From positions 124,001 through 188,000 of the forward strand of contig NZ_JGZU01000015.1 of assembly GCF_000741765.1 (NCBI RefSeq): a stretch of 64,000 nucleotides of DNA, read 5' to 3'. The stretch comes from Bifidobacterium tsurumiense. GTDB lineage: Bacteria; Actinomycetota; Actinomycetes; Actinomycetales; Bifidobacteriaceae. Positions 36,035 to 44,711 of the stretch are shown piece after piece. The position numbers and the translations under genes are program-made. Under the pieces are notes generated by a model. The model saw only the letters and a list, made by a program, of their open reading frames with translations, was not told where the DNA came from and ran no database searches. How positions within the stretch are numbered: position 1 is the first letter of the stretch; every line of letters begins with the position of its first letter.

Positions 36035-37269
36035 TGTGCCCTCCTTCCTGTCAGAGGATCGTAATCATCAGCCAGAGCAAATGGCTCTTCTGCAGGAGGT
36101 TCTGCACCGGTTATCATCGCCAGGTGTCTTGGATGCATCGGCGCATCCGGCACATTCGCAGGACGCTCCTTATCCAACTCTGCACGCAGCACAGGAACGA
36201 CTCGAGTCCCCAGCAATTCAATTTGATGCATAACCTCTGCATGGGAAAGACCTCCCATATCCAAAACAAAAGCCTGTCGTTGGTAGTCACCGATAATGTC
36301 GCGATACTTCACATATTTTTCGACGACTTGGTCCGGAGTTCCTACGGCAAGCGGCGTGTATTGGATCATTTCATCCATTGAGGCGCCTTGATACACATAG
36401 GTATTGCGGAAAATCGGCTCATATTTGCGCCTTGCCCCCGCCTCTGTATCAGCCATGAAAATCTGACCGCCCAATCCGACAATGGCTTCTTCGGCAGGAC
36501 CATGACCGTAATACTCATAGCGGGAGCGATATAGATCCGTCATCTTCTTGACATGATCAACAGGCCAGAAAATATTGTTATGGAAGAAACCATCGCCATA
36601 ATATGCTGTCTGTTCCGCGATTTGAGGGCTGCGAATCGACGCATGCCACACAAATGGTGCGACGCCGTCAAGCGGTCGAGGCATTGACGTGAAGTCGGTC
36701 AGTGGGGTGCGGAATTCACCCCCCCAATCGACATTCGTCTCAGCCCAGAGGCGTCTCAGCAGATCATAATTCTCCACTGCCAACTGGATACCCTTGCGAA
36801 TATCCTTGCCGAACCACGGATAGACCGGCCCGGTATTGCCTCTACCCATCATGAGATCGAGGCGTCCATCGGCAATATGCTGCAGATACGCATAATCCTC
36901 AGCCAAACGAACAGGATCGTTAGTGGTTATCAGCGTTGTCGCAGTGGACAGCAGCAACGTCGAAGTCTTTGCCGCAATGTTCGCCAACAAAGTCGTAGGA
37001 CTTGAAGGAGCGAACGGTGGATTGTGATGCTCGCCCGTGGCAAAGAAATCAAGACCGGCTTGTTCTGCGGCAACAGCCATTTCCACAGTGTTCTTGATGC
37101 GCTGATGCTCGCTTGGCGGCTTGCCCGTTGCGGGATCGACAGTGATATCACCAACGGTGAAAATGCCGAAATGCATATGACGACGCGGCGATGTCACTGC
37201 TTTTGCTTCAGTCGAATTCCGCTCTTGTGCGGATGAATTCTTGGATATGTCGAAGTGGGGCAGGTTCAT
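36031..37269 (-). CDS. Luciferase-like (LLM class) flavin-dependent oxidoreductase
   Basis: 412 residues; ATG at 37269 behind AAGGAACAATC. Bacterial luciferase-type TIM-barrel motifs: MHFGIFTVGDITVDP, AEQAGLDFFATGEHHNPPFAPSSP, DPVRLAEDYAYLQHIADGRLDLMMGRGN, VWHASIRSPQIAEQTAYYGDGFF and QVVEKYVKYRDIIGDYQRQ. It uses FMNH2 and O2 to oxidise a substrate not predictable from sequence. FMN reductase is co-encoded. A strictly oxygen-dependent enzyme in a presumed anaerobic or microaerophilic host suggests detoxification or oxygen scavenging; this is inference. Confidence 0.92.
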   Translation of the reverse strand: MNLPHFDISKNSSAQERNSTEAKAVTSPRRHMHFGIFTVGDITVDPATGKPPSEHQRIKNTVEMAVAAEQAGLDFFATGEHHNPPFAPSSPTTLLANIAAKTSTLLLSTATTLITTNDPVRLAEDYAYLQHIADGRLDLMMGRGNTGPVYPWFGKDIRKGIQLAVENYDLLRRLWAETNVDWGGEFRTPLTDFTSMPRPLDGVAPFVWHASIRSPQIAEQTAYYGDGFFHNNIFWPVDHVKKMTDLYRSRYEYYGHGPAEEAIVGLGGQIFMADTEAGARRKYEPIFRNTYVYQGASMDEMIQYTPLAVGTPDQVVEKYVKYRDIIGDYQRQAFVLDMGGLSHAEVMHQIELLGTRVVPVLRAELDKERPANVPDAPMHPRHLAMITGAEPPAEEPFALADDYDPLTGRRAQ

Positions 37270-37711
37270 GATTGTTCCTTCCTCAAAAGTTAAATGTCAT
37301 TGTTTGAGTCAATCCAAAGCCACCATGAATAATTCCACAGAAACGCCGTCAGGCCGTATGAGGTTGCTCACATTTTGTTAGTACCGAAAAGCAGATCATA
37401 ATCGTCATGCTTTTCCATCCCTCAGGGAGGCTTAAATATATGGAAGTCGCATCAGATGTCAGGCAGACCTTGCTCCCACAACATCAATGACGGCTCACAC
37501 ACCAGCATTGCTCACTGCGAATACTTCGTAATGAGCAATTGCATTCCGACAAATTCCGCTTATGGCTGGATACCCCTGCTTTGCATACTATTGTCATATG
37601 TAGGATTGGCACAATATGACCATCCGTGGATGTTGCCTGTTTGACGGCCTACATGCCGCAATGTCGCATGAGGTTACGCTGGTTGGAATGATTATATGAG
37701 GGAAGCGAATA
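37270..37711. promoter_or_regulatory. Divergent intergenic region before the osmoprotectant importer
   Basis: 442 bases between the starts of the monooxygenase and the importer operon. Short frames only. It must carry both promoters; no palindrome or riboswitch-like structure was recognised. Confidence 0.4.
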
Positions 37712-38521
37712 ATGATTGAATTCTCGTCAGTATCAGAAACGTATCCCTCAGGGCAGGTTGCCGTACGCGACTTCTCTCTCATCATCCCTTCTCATTCGAT
37801 TACCACGATTGTAGGCTCTTCCGGCTCAGGTAAAACCACTCTGCTCAGAATGATCAACCGCATGGTGACACCGAGCAGCGGCCAAGTGCTTATCGATGAC
37901 GAGGATGTCGCCACAGTAGACCCCATTCAATTACGCCGGCGAATCGGATACGTCTTGCAAGAGGGCGGACTGCTTCCCCACCGCACCATAATCGACAATG
38001 TGACCACGGTTCTGAGACTGCAGAAGGTCGGCAAACGCGAGGCCCGCGAACGCGGCATGGAAATGATGAAAATAGTCGGGCTTGATACCTCGCTTGCCAC
38101 TCGTTACCCGAGTGAGCTTTCCGGAGGCCAGGTTCAGCGCGCAGGCGTTGCACGCGCATTAGTGACCCGCCCAAACATCATGCTTATGGATGAGCCTTTC
38201 GGTGCAGTCGACCCGATTGTCCGCCGCGAACTTCAGGACGAGTTGCTGCGCATCCACACTGAATTGGGAACCACGATTGTTTTCATTACGCATGATATCG
38301 ATGAGGCCTTGCGACTGGGCGAACAGATCGTCATCATGTCTCAGGGCGGTGTCGTGGAACAAATCGGCACCCCGGAAGAGATTCTCACCAAGCCTGCCAA
38401 CGAATTCGTTGCCAAATTCATAGGAATCAACGAGGATCGCACCAGCATAACCACTGCCCAAGTGGGAGATAAGGTCATCGCATATGATTCTCTTGGCAGA
38501 CCGCTTGGGGTGTTGCGATGA
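37712..38521 (+). CDS. opuCA: Osmoprotectant ABC transporter ATP-binding protein (OpuCA/ProV-like)
   Basis: 269 residues; ATG behind GAGGGAAGCG. Walker A GSSGSGKTTL, Q-loop YVLQEGGLLPHRTI, signature LSGGQVQRAGV, Walker B IMLMDEPFGAVD, switch His in VFITHDIDEALRLG. The spacing DEPFGAVDPIVRRELQDELL is typical of the quaternary-ammonium-compound group. It lacks the tandem CBS domains that end longer OpuCA proteins, so regulation by ionic strength through CBS is not expected. First gene of a four-gene operon with ATGA overlaps. Confidence 0.94.
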   Translation: MIEFSSVSETYPSGQVAVRDFSLIIPSHSITTIVGSSGSGKTTLLRMINRMVTPSSGQVLIDDEDVATVDPIQLRRRIGYVLQEGGLLPHRTIIDNVTTVLRLQKVGKREARERGMEMMKIVGLDTSLATRYPSELSGGQVQRAGVARALVTRPNIMLMDEPFGAVDPIVRRELQDELLRIHTELGTTIVFITHDIDEALRLGEQIVIMSQGGVVEQIGTPEEILTKPANEFVAKFIGINEDRTSITTAQVGDKVIAYDSLGRPLGVLR

Positions 38522-39192
38522 CTTGGTTGATGAATAACTGGGCGACTGCTTTGGAGCTCGGCGCAGCGCATCTTCTGCTTGCGCTGCCGGCAATAGCATT
38601 GAGTGTGCTCATAGCTCTGCCTATTGGCCGATTCGCCAACCGCCATCCGCGTTTTGGCAGCCCATTGCTTTCGGTCACAACGCTGTTATACGCGATTCCG
38701 TCATTGCCACTGCTCATTATGATTCCGAGTTTCTTTGGCACGCCATTGCGCTCACCGGCAACGATGATTATTGCGCTTACCGTATATGGCGTCGCATTAA
38801 TGGTTCGAACGAGCGTCGATGCATTCAATTCCATTCCGCAAACCACATTAAGCGCAGCAACTGCAATCGGATTCTCTCGTAGCTCACTGCTCTGGCAAGT
38901 TGAACTTCCACTGGCCATTCCGGTCATTATTTCCGGCGTTCGCGTGGTTGCAGTGTCCACAATAGGTTTGGTGACGATAGGTTCGCTTATCGGCATCCAA
39001 AGTCTTGGGTCATTGCTTACCGATGGCTTCCAAAGAGGAATCGTTGCCGAAGTTGCCACCGGAGCAATAGCCACAGTCGCCCTTGCTCTCATGGTGGACG
39101 CTCTGCTCAATCTGATTGGGCGAATGCTTACTCCATGGACCCGCGCATCACAACAAACTGACCAGATGAAGTTGGAGGGAGACATCCAATGA
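38518..39192 (+). CDS. opuCB: Osmoprotectant ABC transporter permease
   Basis: 224 residues; ATG overlaps the preceding stop by four bases. Five to six membrane helices with the inner-membrane-component loop AATAIGFSRSSLLWQVELPLAIPVIISGVRV, the EAA-type motif that contacts the ATPase. ALPAIALSVLIALPIG and SLPLLIMIPSFFGTP are typical of OpuCB/OpuCD and YehW-type permeases. It forms the channel with the next gene product. Confidence 0.93.
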   Translation: MTWLMNNWATALELGAAHLLLALPAIALSVLIALPIGRFANRHPRFGSPLLSVTTLLYAIPSLPLLIMIPSFFGTPLRSPATMIIALTVYGVALMVRTSVDAFNSIPQTTLSAATAIGFSRSSLLWQVELPLAIPVIISGVRVVAVSTIGLVTIGSLIGIQSLGSLLTDGFQRGIVAEVATGAIATVALALMVDALLNLIGRMLTPWTRASQQTDQMKLEGDIQ

Positions 39193-39857
39193 CCCTCATC
39201 AACAGTGCATGGCAGTGGTTCATCAATCCAGCCAATTGGTCGGGAAGCGGATCAATACCTCTTCGTATTGGCCAGCATTTTCTTGTCAGCCTCGTTGCAG
39301 TCCTTATTGCGGCAATAATCGCGATTCCTACAGGCGTGGCGATAGGTCACACGGGCCGTGGGAAATCCGTTATCGCAGGAATCACCGGAGCAATGCGAGC
39401 CATACCGACACTGGGCTTGCTGACCCTGTTCGGTTTATTGATCGGAATAGGCATTGGAGCACCGCTCCTTGCTCTTATCGTGCTTGCGATCCCCTCACTG
39501 CTTGCAGGGGCATATTCGGGTGTCGAATCTGTTGATACAACCAGCATCCAAGCGGCTCGAGCAATCGGTTTCACGACTTGGGGCATTGTTTCGCGAGTTG
39601 AATTGCCTTTGGCGAGTCCTTTGATTGTGGGAGGAATACGATCCGCAGTATTGCAGGTGATCGCCACGTCAACCCTTGCAGCATATACAGCGGATATGGG
39701 TCTTGGACGATATATTTTCGCAGGACTCAAGACGCGCGATTATGGACAGATGCTTGGCGGTGCGATTTTGGTCACCGTAATGGCTCTGCTTGCAGAAATA
39801 CTTTTCGCATGGCTGCAACGCTATGCCGATAACCAGGCTCATCCTCGCTCTGAATAA
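39189..39857 (+). CDS. opuCD: Osmoprotectant ABC transporter permease
   Basis: 222 residues; ATG overlaps the preceding stop by four bases. Same family as the preceding permease: IAAIIAIPTGVAIGH, MRAIPTLGLLTLFGLLIGIG and the coupling loop ARAIGFTTWGIVSRVELPLASPLIVGGIRSAVLQ. Together they make a heterodimeric permease, as in OpuC. Confidence 0.93.
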   Translation: MTLINSAWQWFINPANWSGSGSIPLRIGQHFLVSLVAVLIAAIIAIPTGVAIGHTGRGKSVIAGITGAMRAIPTLGLLTLFGLLIGIGIGAPLLALIVLAIPSLLAGAYSGVESVDTTSIQAARAIGFTTWGIVSRVELPLASPLIVGGIRSAVLQVIATSTLAAYTADMGLGRYIFAGLKTRDYGQMLGGAILVTVMALLAEILFAWLQRYADNQAHPRSE

Positions 39858-39893
39858 CCAGACTCAAATACTCATCACAGGGATCGGAGAAAT

Positions 39894-40814
39894 ATGAAGA
39901 TCAAAAAAGGGATTACCGCAGCCCTAGCTGCCATAGCAGCACTGGCATTGGCAGCTTGCGGCAGCAGCTCTTCATTTGACGGTAGTTCAAGCGCCAGCGG
40001 GCAGAGCGGTTCAGATTCACAGACCATAGTCGTTGGTTCGCAAGACTACTATTCCAATGAAATAATCGCTGAAATATATGCCCAGGCACTTGAACAAAAT
40101 GGCGCGAAAATCGACCGTCAAATGCGCATCGGTCAGCGTGAGGTCTATTTGCCGGAAATCGAATCGGGAAATATCGATTTATTCCCAGATTATACGGGCC
40201 CGCTGCTCAAGTATTGGGATGACCAAACCACAGCGACCACATCGGATGATGTGTATAACCAACTCAAGAGTGTTGTTCCTGACGGATTGCGCGTGCTCGA
40301 TCAGGCTCCTGCAACTGATCAGGATTCATATGTTGTCACCAAGGAATTCGCCGAGAAATGGGGACTCAAGAGCATCGCTGATTTGGCTAAGGTGACTGAT
40401 CCTCTGGTAATGGGCGCAAATTCAGAGGCAGAGAATCGTCCGAATGGGCCAAAGGGTTTGAAAGCAACTTACGGCATCGACGCATCTTTCACCCCAATTG
40501 AGGATTCCGGTGGTCCGCTTACAGTCAAGGCCCTGAAAGATAACAGCATCCAAATCGCCATTATTTACAGTGCCGATCCCTCAATCGCAGCCAATGATTT
40601 GGTATCTCTGGAAGATACAAAGGGCTTATTCCTCTCCTCGCATGTGGTACCACTCGTATCCAAGAAAATCACCGACGAAAATGCCGCTGTCATCAATAAG
40701 GTCAGCGCTGCACTCACCACGGATGAATTGATTGCTTTGAATGCACGAAGCGTGAATGATCAGCTTTCCGCAGCAACCATTGCCAAGGATTGGCTGGCAT
40801 CCAAGAATCTTTGA
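39894..40814 (+). CDS. opuCC: Osmoprotectant-binding lipoprotein (OpuCC/ProX-like)
   Basis: 306 residues. Signal peptide with lipobox LALAACGSS, so Cys21-22 becomes lipidated and the protein is anchored to the outer face of the membrane. Mature part is the QAT-type binding fold: VVGSQDYYSNEIIAEIYAQ, GNIDLFPDYTGPLLKYW, DGLRVLDQAPATDQDSYVVTKEFA and LKDNSIQIAIIYSADPSI. Tyr and Trp residues in these segments are candidates for the aromatic box that binds choline, glycine betaine or carnitine. Last gene of the operon, 36 bases after the permease, followed by a strong terminator. Confidence 0.94.
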   Translation: MKIKKGITAALAAIAALALAACGSSSSFDGSSSASGQSGSDSQTIVVGSQDYYSNEIIAEIYAQALEQNGAKIDRQMRIGQREVYLPEIESGNIDLFPDYTGPLLKYWDDQTTATTSDDVYNQLKSVVPDGLRVLDQAPATDQDSYVVTKEFAEKWGLKSIADLAKVTDPLVMGANSEAENRPNGPKGLKATYGIDASFTPIEDSGGPLTVKALKDNSIQIAIIYSADPSIAANDLVSLEDTKGLFLSSHVVPLVSKKITDENAAVINKVSAALTTDELIALNARSVNDQLSAATIAKDWLASKNL

Positions 40815-40858
40815 TTATTGGCTCGCTGTGATTAGCCACCTTAGCTAACCACAGCGGC

Positions 40859-40907
40859 AATAGAAAGACCGGATTCCCACATGGTCGGGAATTCCGGTCT
40901 TTCTATT
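40859..40907. terminator. Bidirectional terminator between importer operon and SDR gene
   Basis: Arms AATAGAAAGACCGGAtTCCC and GGGAaTTCCGGTCTTTCTATT form a 20-bp stem with an eight-base loop, U-rich at both ends. It lies between convergent genes. Confidence 0.85.
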
Positions 40908-40917
40908 ACGAGCCCGC

Positions 40918-41697
40918 TTATGCAGCTTTGAGATCATCAAGAACCCATTGCGGTTCAGAACTCATCGGCAAGGTATCCGGATCCAATGGGGCATCCGGCT
41001 GACCCGGCACATCATGCTCAAGCGCGGCAAACAGAGGCGCCAAATCGCTCTGAGACTCACCCTTCACAGCGACCAGTTCCAGCGTTGTCGATGCCGCTTC
41101 AGGAATATCGATGGCATCAATCAGCACTCGCGCTATGTCTTCTCGCGCAACCACACCATCCTCGGGGGTTCCTGAGCGGCGCTTATCTCCTTGAAGGAAT
41201 TGCAATTTGCGTTCGTCATCTTCGTTATAGTCAAACCAGCCTGGTCGCACAATAACATGTGGATGGCCTGACATACGAACCAAGCGCTCAGCACGACGCT
41301 TGTAATCATGCCCCTCACTACGCCGGTTGAACTCGCCCTCATGCACCGTGACGCCAAGTGCCGTCATCAAAGAAATGAAGACTTCCGGTCGGTTTTGTAC
41401 TGCATCAAGAGCGGCTTTGACGAAGCCATATTCCACTTCACGTGCCTGTCCAGGTTCACCATGCGTCCCGTGTGTAAACACTATTGCATCTACACCATCC
41501 GTCGCTTTGGCGAGAATTTCAGGATCGCTTGGACTGCCATGGAAGAGCTCGACCTCTGCAGGCAAAACCTTGCTTGCACGCTCGAGATCACGCACAATCG
41601 CTCTTGTCCGGTAGCCCTTCTCGACAAGTTGACGAACGACGTGCACACCAATGGAACCGGTTGCACCGATAGAGAGAACGGTTTTTGTGTTAGCCAT
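40918..41697 (-). CDS. NAD(P)-binding SDR-like protein (NmrA/NAD(P)H-binding family)
   Basis: 259 residues. ATG at 41697 behind AAAGGAAG; an upstream extension to 41748 has no homology. Rossmann motif VLSIGATGSIGVHVVRQLVEKGY, then AIVRDLERASKVLPAEVELFHG, DAIVFTHGTHG, ERLVRMSGHPHVIVRPGWFDY. This atypical SDR group includes NAD(P)H sensors and epimerase-like reductases without a classical YxxxK motif. First of several redox genes in the 41-51 kb patch. Confidence 0.85.
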   Translation of the reverse strand: MANTKTVLSIGATGSIGVHVVRQLVEKGYRTRAIVRDLERASKVLPAEVELFHGSPSDPEILAKATDGVDAIVFTHGTHGEPGQAREVEYGFVKAALDAVQNRPEVFISLMTALGVTVHEGEFNRRSEGHDYKRRAERLVRMSGHPHVIVRPGWFDYNEDDERKLQFLQGDKRRSGTPEDGVVAREDIARVLIDAIDIPEAASTTLELVAVKGESQSDLAPLFAALEHDVPGQPDAPLDPDTLPMSSEPQWVLDDLKAA

Positions 41698-41836
41698 GAT
41701 ACTTCCTTTATTTTGTTTATTGAGACTTTGCAACAAGTGCGACAACAATTACACGGACGATTCTCGTCCTTTCATATTCACTTTGCGCACCAAGCATCTT
41801 GCCTGATTCATTGAATGGCTGAGATGTGGCAGCCAT

Positions 41837-43249
41837 TCACTGCGCAAACGATATTTCTTCGGCAATTGAGTCCGGATTAGGTTGTTTATAAGTACTTTTC
41901 TGCGGTTTTCCAATGAACGCCAATGCAACTATGGCAGCGACCAACAATGCGAACGCCGCAACCGCTTGGCCAATTTGGGCACGACCAACTATGGCATTAA
42001 CGCTTTGTGATGAACCCATAACAGCCACAGCGAGCGCAGAATATGCGCCAACGCCCAAGGTTCCACCAATCTGATGGAAGGAATTTACGATACCGGATGC
42101 GGCGCCAGCCTCTGAAGGCGAAGTATCGGCAATACCAGCGCTATTGAGAGGGCCCCAGCAAATTCCTTGACCGACTCCTAGCAGCGCCATTGGGATGCCA
42201 ATTGATAGCCAGTATCCGTAACCGGTGGCAACAAAAGCAAGCCATCCCATTCCGATAACCATCACTGCAACTCCTGCGAAGACAAGAATACGTTCGCTCA
42301 CACCGCGACGGATCAGACTAGGAATGCCCAAAGCCACAAAGAACTGCGTAACCGACAGCGGGAGGAATCCGAGACCCGCTTCCAATGCGGACATGCCGAG
42401 TACCTCTTGCATGACCTGAGTGGTGAAGAAGAAAAAGCTGAATGTTGCGCCCACAAGCAGGAATCGTGTCACCACAGCGCCTGATCGCGTTGGAGAACGG
42501 AAGAGCTTCAATGGCATAAGAGGTTGCGGCACACGATTCTCATGTGCGACAAATACGCCAATGAGCAACAATCCGACAACGAATGAGCCGCTCACAAGAG
42601 GATTGGAGATGCCAAATTCAGGACTCATAACCACTGCGAACAGTATTCCGCCAACCCCAAGCACAGACAGCACGGCACCTAGAACGTCGAGCTGCCCAGA
42701 ACGGGTGCGAGAGACGGGCAATACCGATCGAGCCATAAAATACAAGGCAATACCGATAGGAACATTGATAAAGAAGCCTACCCTCCACGACCACAACGAT
42801 GTGAATACGCCACCGAGTACCATACCTGCCGCAGCACCGATTCCTGCGACAATTCCATACGCACTTGTTGCACGTACGCGAGGTTCGCCTTCAGGGAAAT
42901 ATTCTGTGATCAAAGCCAGTGTCGTAGGGGCAAGAATGGCTGCGCCGGCACCTTGTACAATTCGTGCGGCAATAAGCCATGCAGCATTCGGCGAAAGTCC
43001 GATTGCCAAAGACGCCAAGGTAAAAAGCGCAATACCGGCATTCAGCACGCGTCGGCGACCGAAAATATCACCCGCTCTTGCACCCAAGAGCAAGAAGGAG
43101 CCAAATATCAAAGTGTAGGAATTCTGCACCCAAGACAAGTGAAGTGCCGTGAGCCCCAATTCCGCACCGATCGCAGGCAGGCCCGTCACCACGATTGCGG
43201 TGTCCAAGAGGATAATCAAATATCCGATAAGAACTATTGCTAAGACCAT
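41837..43249 (-). CDS. MFS multidrug efflux transporter (DHA2, 14-TM type)
   Basis: 470 residues. DHA2-family motifs: LLDTAIVVTGLPAIGAELGL with the conserved LDxTIVNVALP-type start, WVQNSYTLIFGSFLLLGARAGDIFGRRR (motif A), RIVQGAGAAILAPTTLALI and GVFTSLWSWRVGFFINVPIG (motif C). H+-coupled drug or quinone export is expected. Divergent from an XRE regulator with a perfect 21-bp operator in the 112-base interval. Confidence 0.93.
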   Translation of the reverse strand: MVLAIVLIGYLIILLDTAIVVTGLPAIGAELGLTALHLSWVQNSYTLIFGSFLLLGARAGDIFGRRRVLNAGIALFTLASLAIGLSPNAAWLIAARIVQGAGAAILAPTTLALITEYFPEGEPRVRATSAYGIVAGIGAAAGMVLGGVFTSLWSWRVGFFINVPIGIALYFMARSVLPVSRTRSGQLDVLGAVLSVLGVGGILFAVVMSPEFGISNPLVSGSFVVGLLLIGVFVAHENRVPQPLMPLKLFRSPTRSGAVVTRFLLVGATFSFFFFTTQVMQEVLGMSALEAGLGFLPLSVTQFFVALGIPSLIRRGVSERILVFAGVAVMVIGMGWLAFVATGYGYWLSIGIPMALLGVGQGICWGPLNSAGIADTSPSEAGAASGIVNSFHQIGGTLGVGAYSALAVAVMGSSQSVNAIVGRAQIGQAVAAFALLVAAIVALAFIGKPQKSTYKQPNPDSIAEEISFAQ

Positions 43250-43297
43250 GAAATTGATTATTCAATCAAATCGCATACCGTAACAGTGACCGTTATT

Positions 43298-43318
43298 ACA
43301 GGTACTGGGAGTACCTGT
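43298..43318. promoter_or_regulatory. Perfect 9-3-9 operator between MFS pump and XRE regulator
   Basis: ACAGGTACT-GGG-AGTACCTGT, located 49 bases before the pump start and 43 bases before the regulator start, so a bound regulator could control both. Confidence 0.7.
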
Positions 43319-43361
43319 TTCAGCATTTGCGAAGGACCCAACATTGGCTATCTTTGTTGTC

Positions 43362-44312
43362 ATGGATAGGCAAAGCTTGGAATTGAATAACGACATAAAA
43401 GAATTCCTCACTTCGAGACGCAATCGAATCACACCTGACAAGGTGGGCCTTCCCACATATGGGGAACGCCGTCGGGTCAAGGGATTGCGACGCGAAGAGG
43501 TAGCAATGCTTGCAGGAGTCAGCGTTGACTACTACACACGCCTTGAGCGAGGACATATCAAAGGCGCCTCAACCGAAGTGCTGCAAGCGGTTGCCAAGGC
43601 GCTTCAACTTGATGAAGCTGAGACCTCACACCTTTTCGATCTGGCACATGCAAGTGCCTCAACTCCGGTCAATCGCCGTAGAGCTGCTCGAGCAGGCATG
43701 AAAGACCCAGTGGTTCGCGAGGAGTTAAGGCGCATCATTGACGCCATGGGAGATATTCCCGCCTTCATTCGCACGGATCGCCGCGATCTGTTGTATGCCA
43801 ATCAAATGGGTCGCGCCGTCTTTTCACCGTTATACGAGTCCAGAGTTTCACCAGGTCTGAGCGGTCAGGCAAATACGGTAAATGTTGCACGATTCATGTT
43901 CCTTGACCCAGCAGCGCATGAATTCTTCCCCCATTGGGACGATTCGGCAGCCGATCTTGTTGCCTCATTGCGAGGAGTTGCTGGCAAGAATCCCTTTGAC
44001 ACGGTATTTTCCAACCTTCTTGGAGAATTGCTGGCATGCAGCGAAGACTTTGCGCAACTTTGGGCGGCTCATGACGTTCGTCTTCATCGGGCAGGACACA
44101 AGGTGATCGTTCATCCAGTCGTCGGTGAACTGTCATTGGATTTTGAAACCCTCGAATTACCAGCAGACGAAGGCCTTGCAATGATTACATATTCTGCAGC
44201 GCCGAATACGCCAACTTATGAGCGACTCAGTATGCTCGCAAGTTGGATGGCAGATCCGCATACAGACGAAACACAGGCTGAACTCCCTAACTCATCCGAT
44301 ATTTCTGCCTGA
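43362..44312 (+). CDS. XRE-family regulator with MmyB-like ligand-binding domain
   Basis: 316 residues; ATG at 43362 chosen over an upstream TTG (43344). N-terminal helix-turn-helix (LRREEVAMLAGVSVDYYTRLERGHIKGAS, about residues 40-70), then an MmyB-type PAS-like domain (DIPAFIRTDRRDLLYANQMGRAVF, LDFETLELPADEGLAMITYSA). In Actinomycetota such regulators usually control an adjacent oxidoreductase or efflux pump and some sense fatty acids or aromatics. Divergent from the MFS pump; probable autoregulation by the shared operator. Confidence 0.93.
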   Translation: MDRQSLELNNDIKEFLTSRRNRITPDKVGLPTYGERRRVKGLRREEVAMLAGVSVDYYTRLERGHIKGASTEVLQAVAKALQLDEAETSHLFDLAHASASTPVNRRRAARAGMKDPVVREELRRIIDAMGDIPAFIRTDRRDLLYANQMGRAVFSPLYESRVSPGLSGQANTVNVARFMFLDPAAHEFFPHWDDSAADLVASLRGVAGKNPFDTVFSNLLGELLACSEDFAQLWAAHDVRLHRAGHKVIVHPVVGELSLDFETLELPADEGLAMITYSAAPNTPTYERLSMLASWMADPHTDETQAELPNSSDISA

Positions 44313-44711
44313 AATGCAGAGTACAAGGGTTATGTATGACGCTGCCTGGCAGTGATTACCGTAAAACTCGAAGCATGTCAGACTGGATGCTGTTGATCAA
44401 AAGCGGGCACACAGGGGTGCGCCCTTTTGACTTGTTGTAGTTCGTACTGTAAGTAGCACTTCCCGTAAGCAGTTCTTCCTTAGAAATACTTATGCTGCAA
44501 AAACTAGAAACACATGAACAAGCGCTCGGGAATACTATGGACCACGCCTCCATTCTTTGAATCTGAATCCCTTCAGTCCAACACATGGAGCATAGCTCAC
44601 ATCACCCGAGCGCCTGTTGGCATAATCGGAAAACCTCTGCAAGTCTGCGCCAGACAACTATGACCGATTCGAGTCACATTCAATCAGACACAGACTGACT
44701 TCAGAGCTAAC
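44313..44711. other. Intergenic region between convergent genes
   Basis: 399 bases without a supported gene; it contains a spaced inverted repeat listed separately and no long frame with recognisable sequence. Confidence 0.5.
44517..44618. repeat. Spaced inverted repeat
   Basis: AACAAGCGCTCGGG (44517-44530) and CCCGAGCGCCTGTT (44605-44618) are inverted with one mismatch in 14 bases, separated by 74 bases that contain a further CTATG/CATAG pair. It may be a terminator for the convergent genes or a remnant element. Confidence 0.5.
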
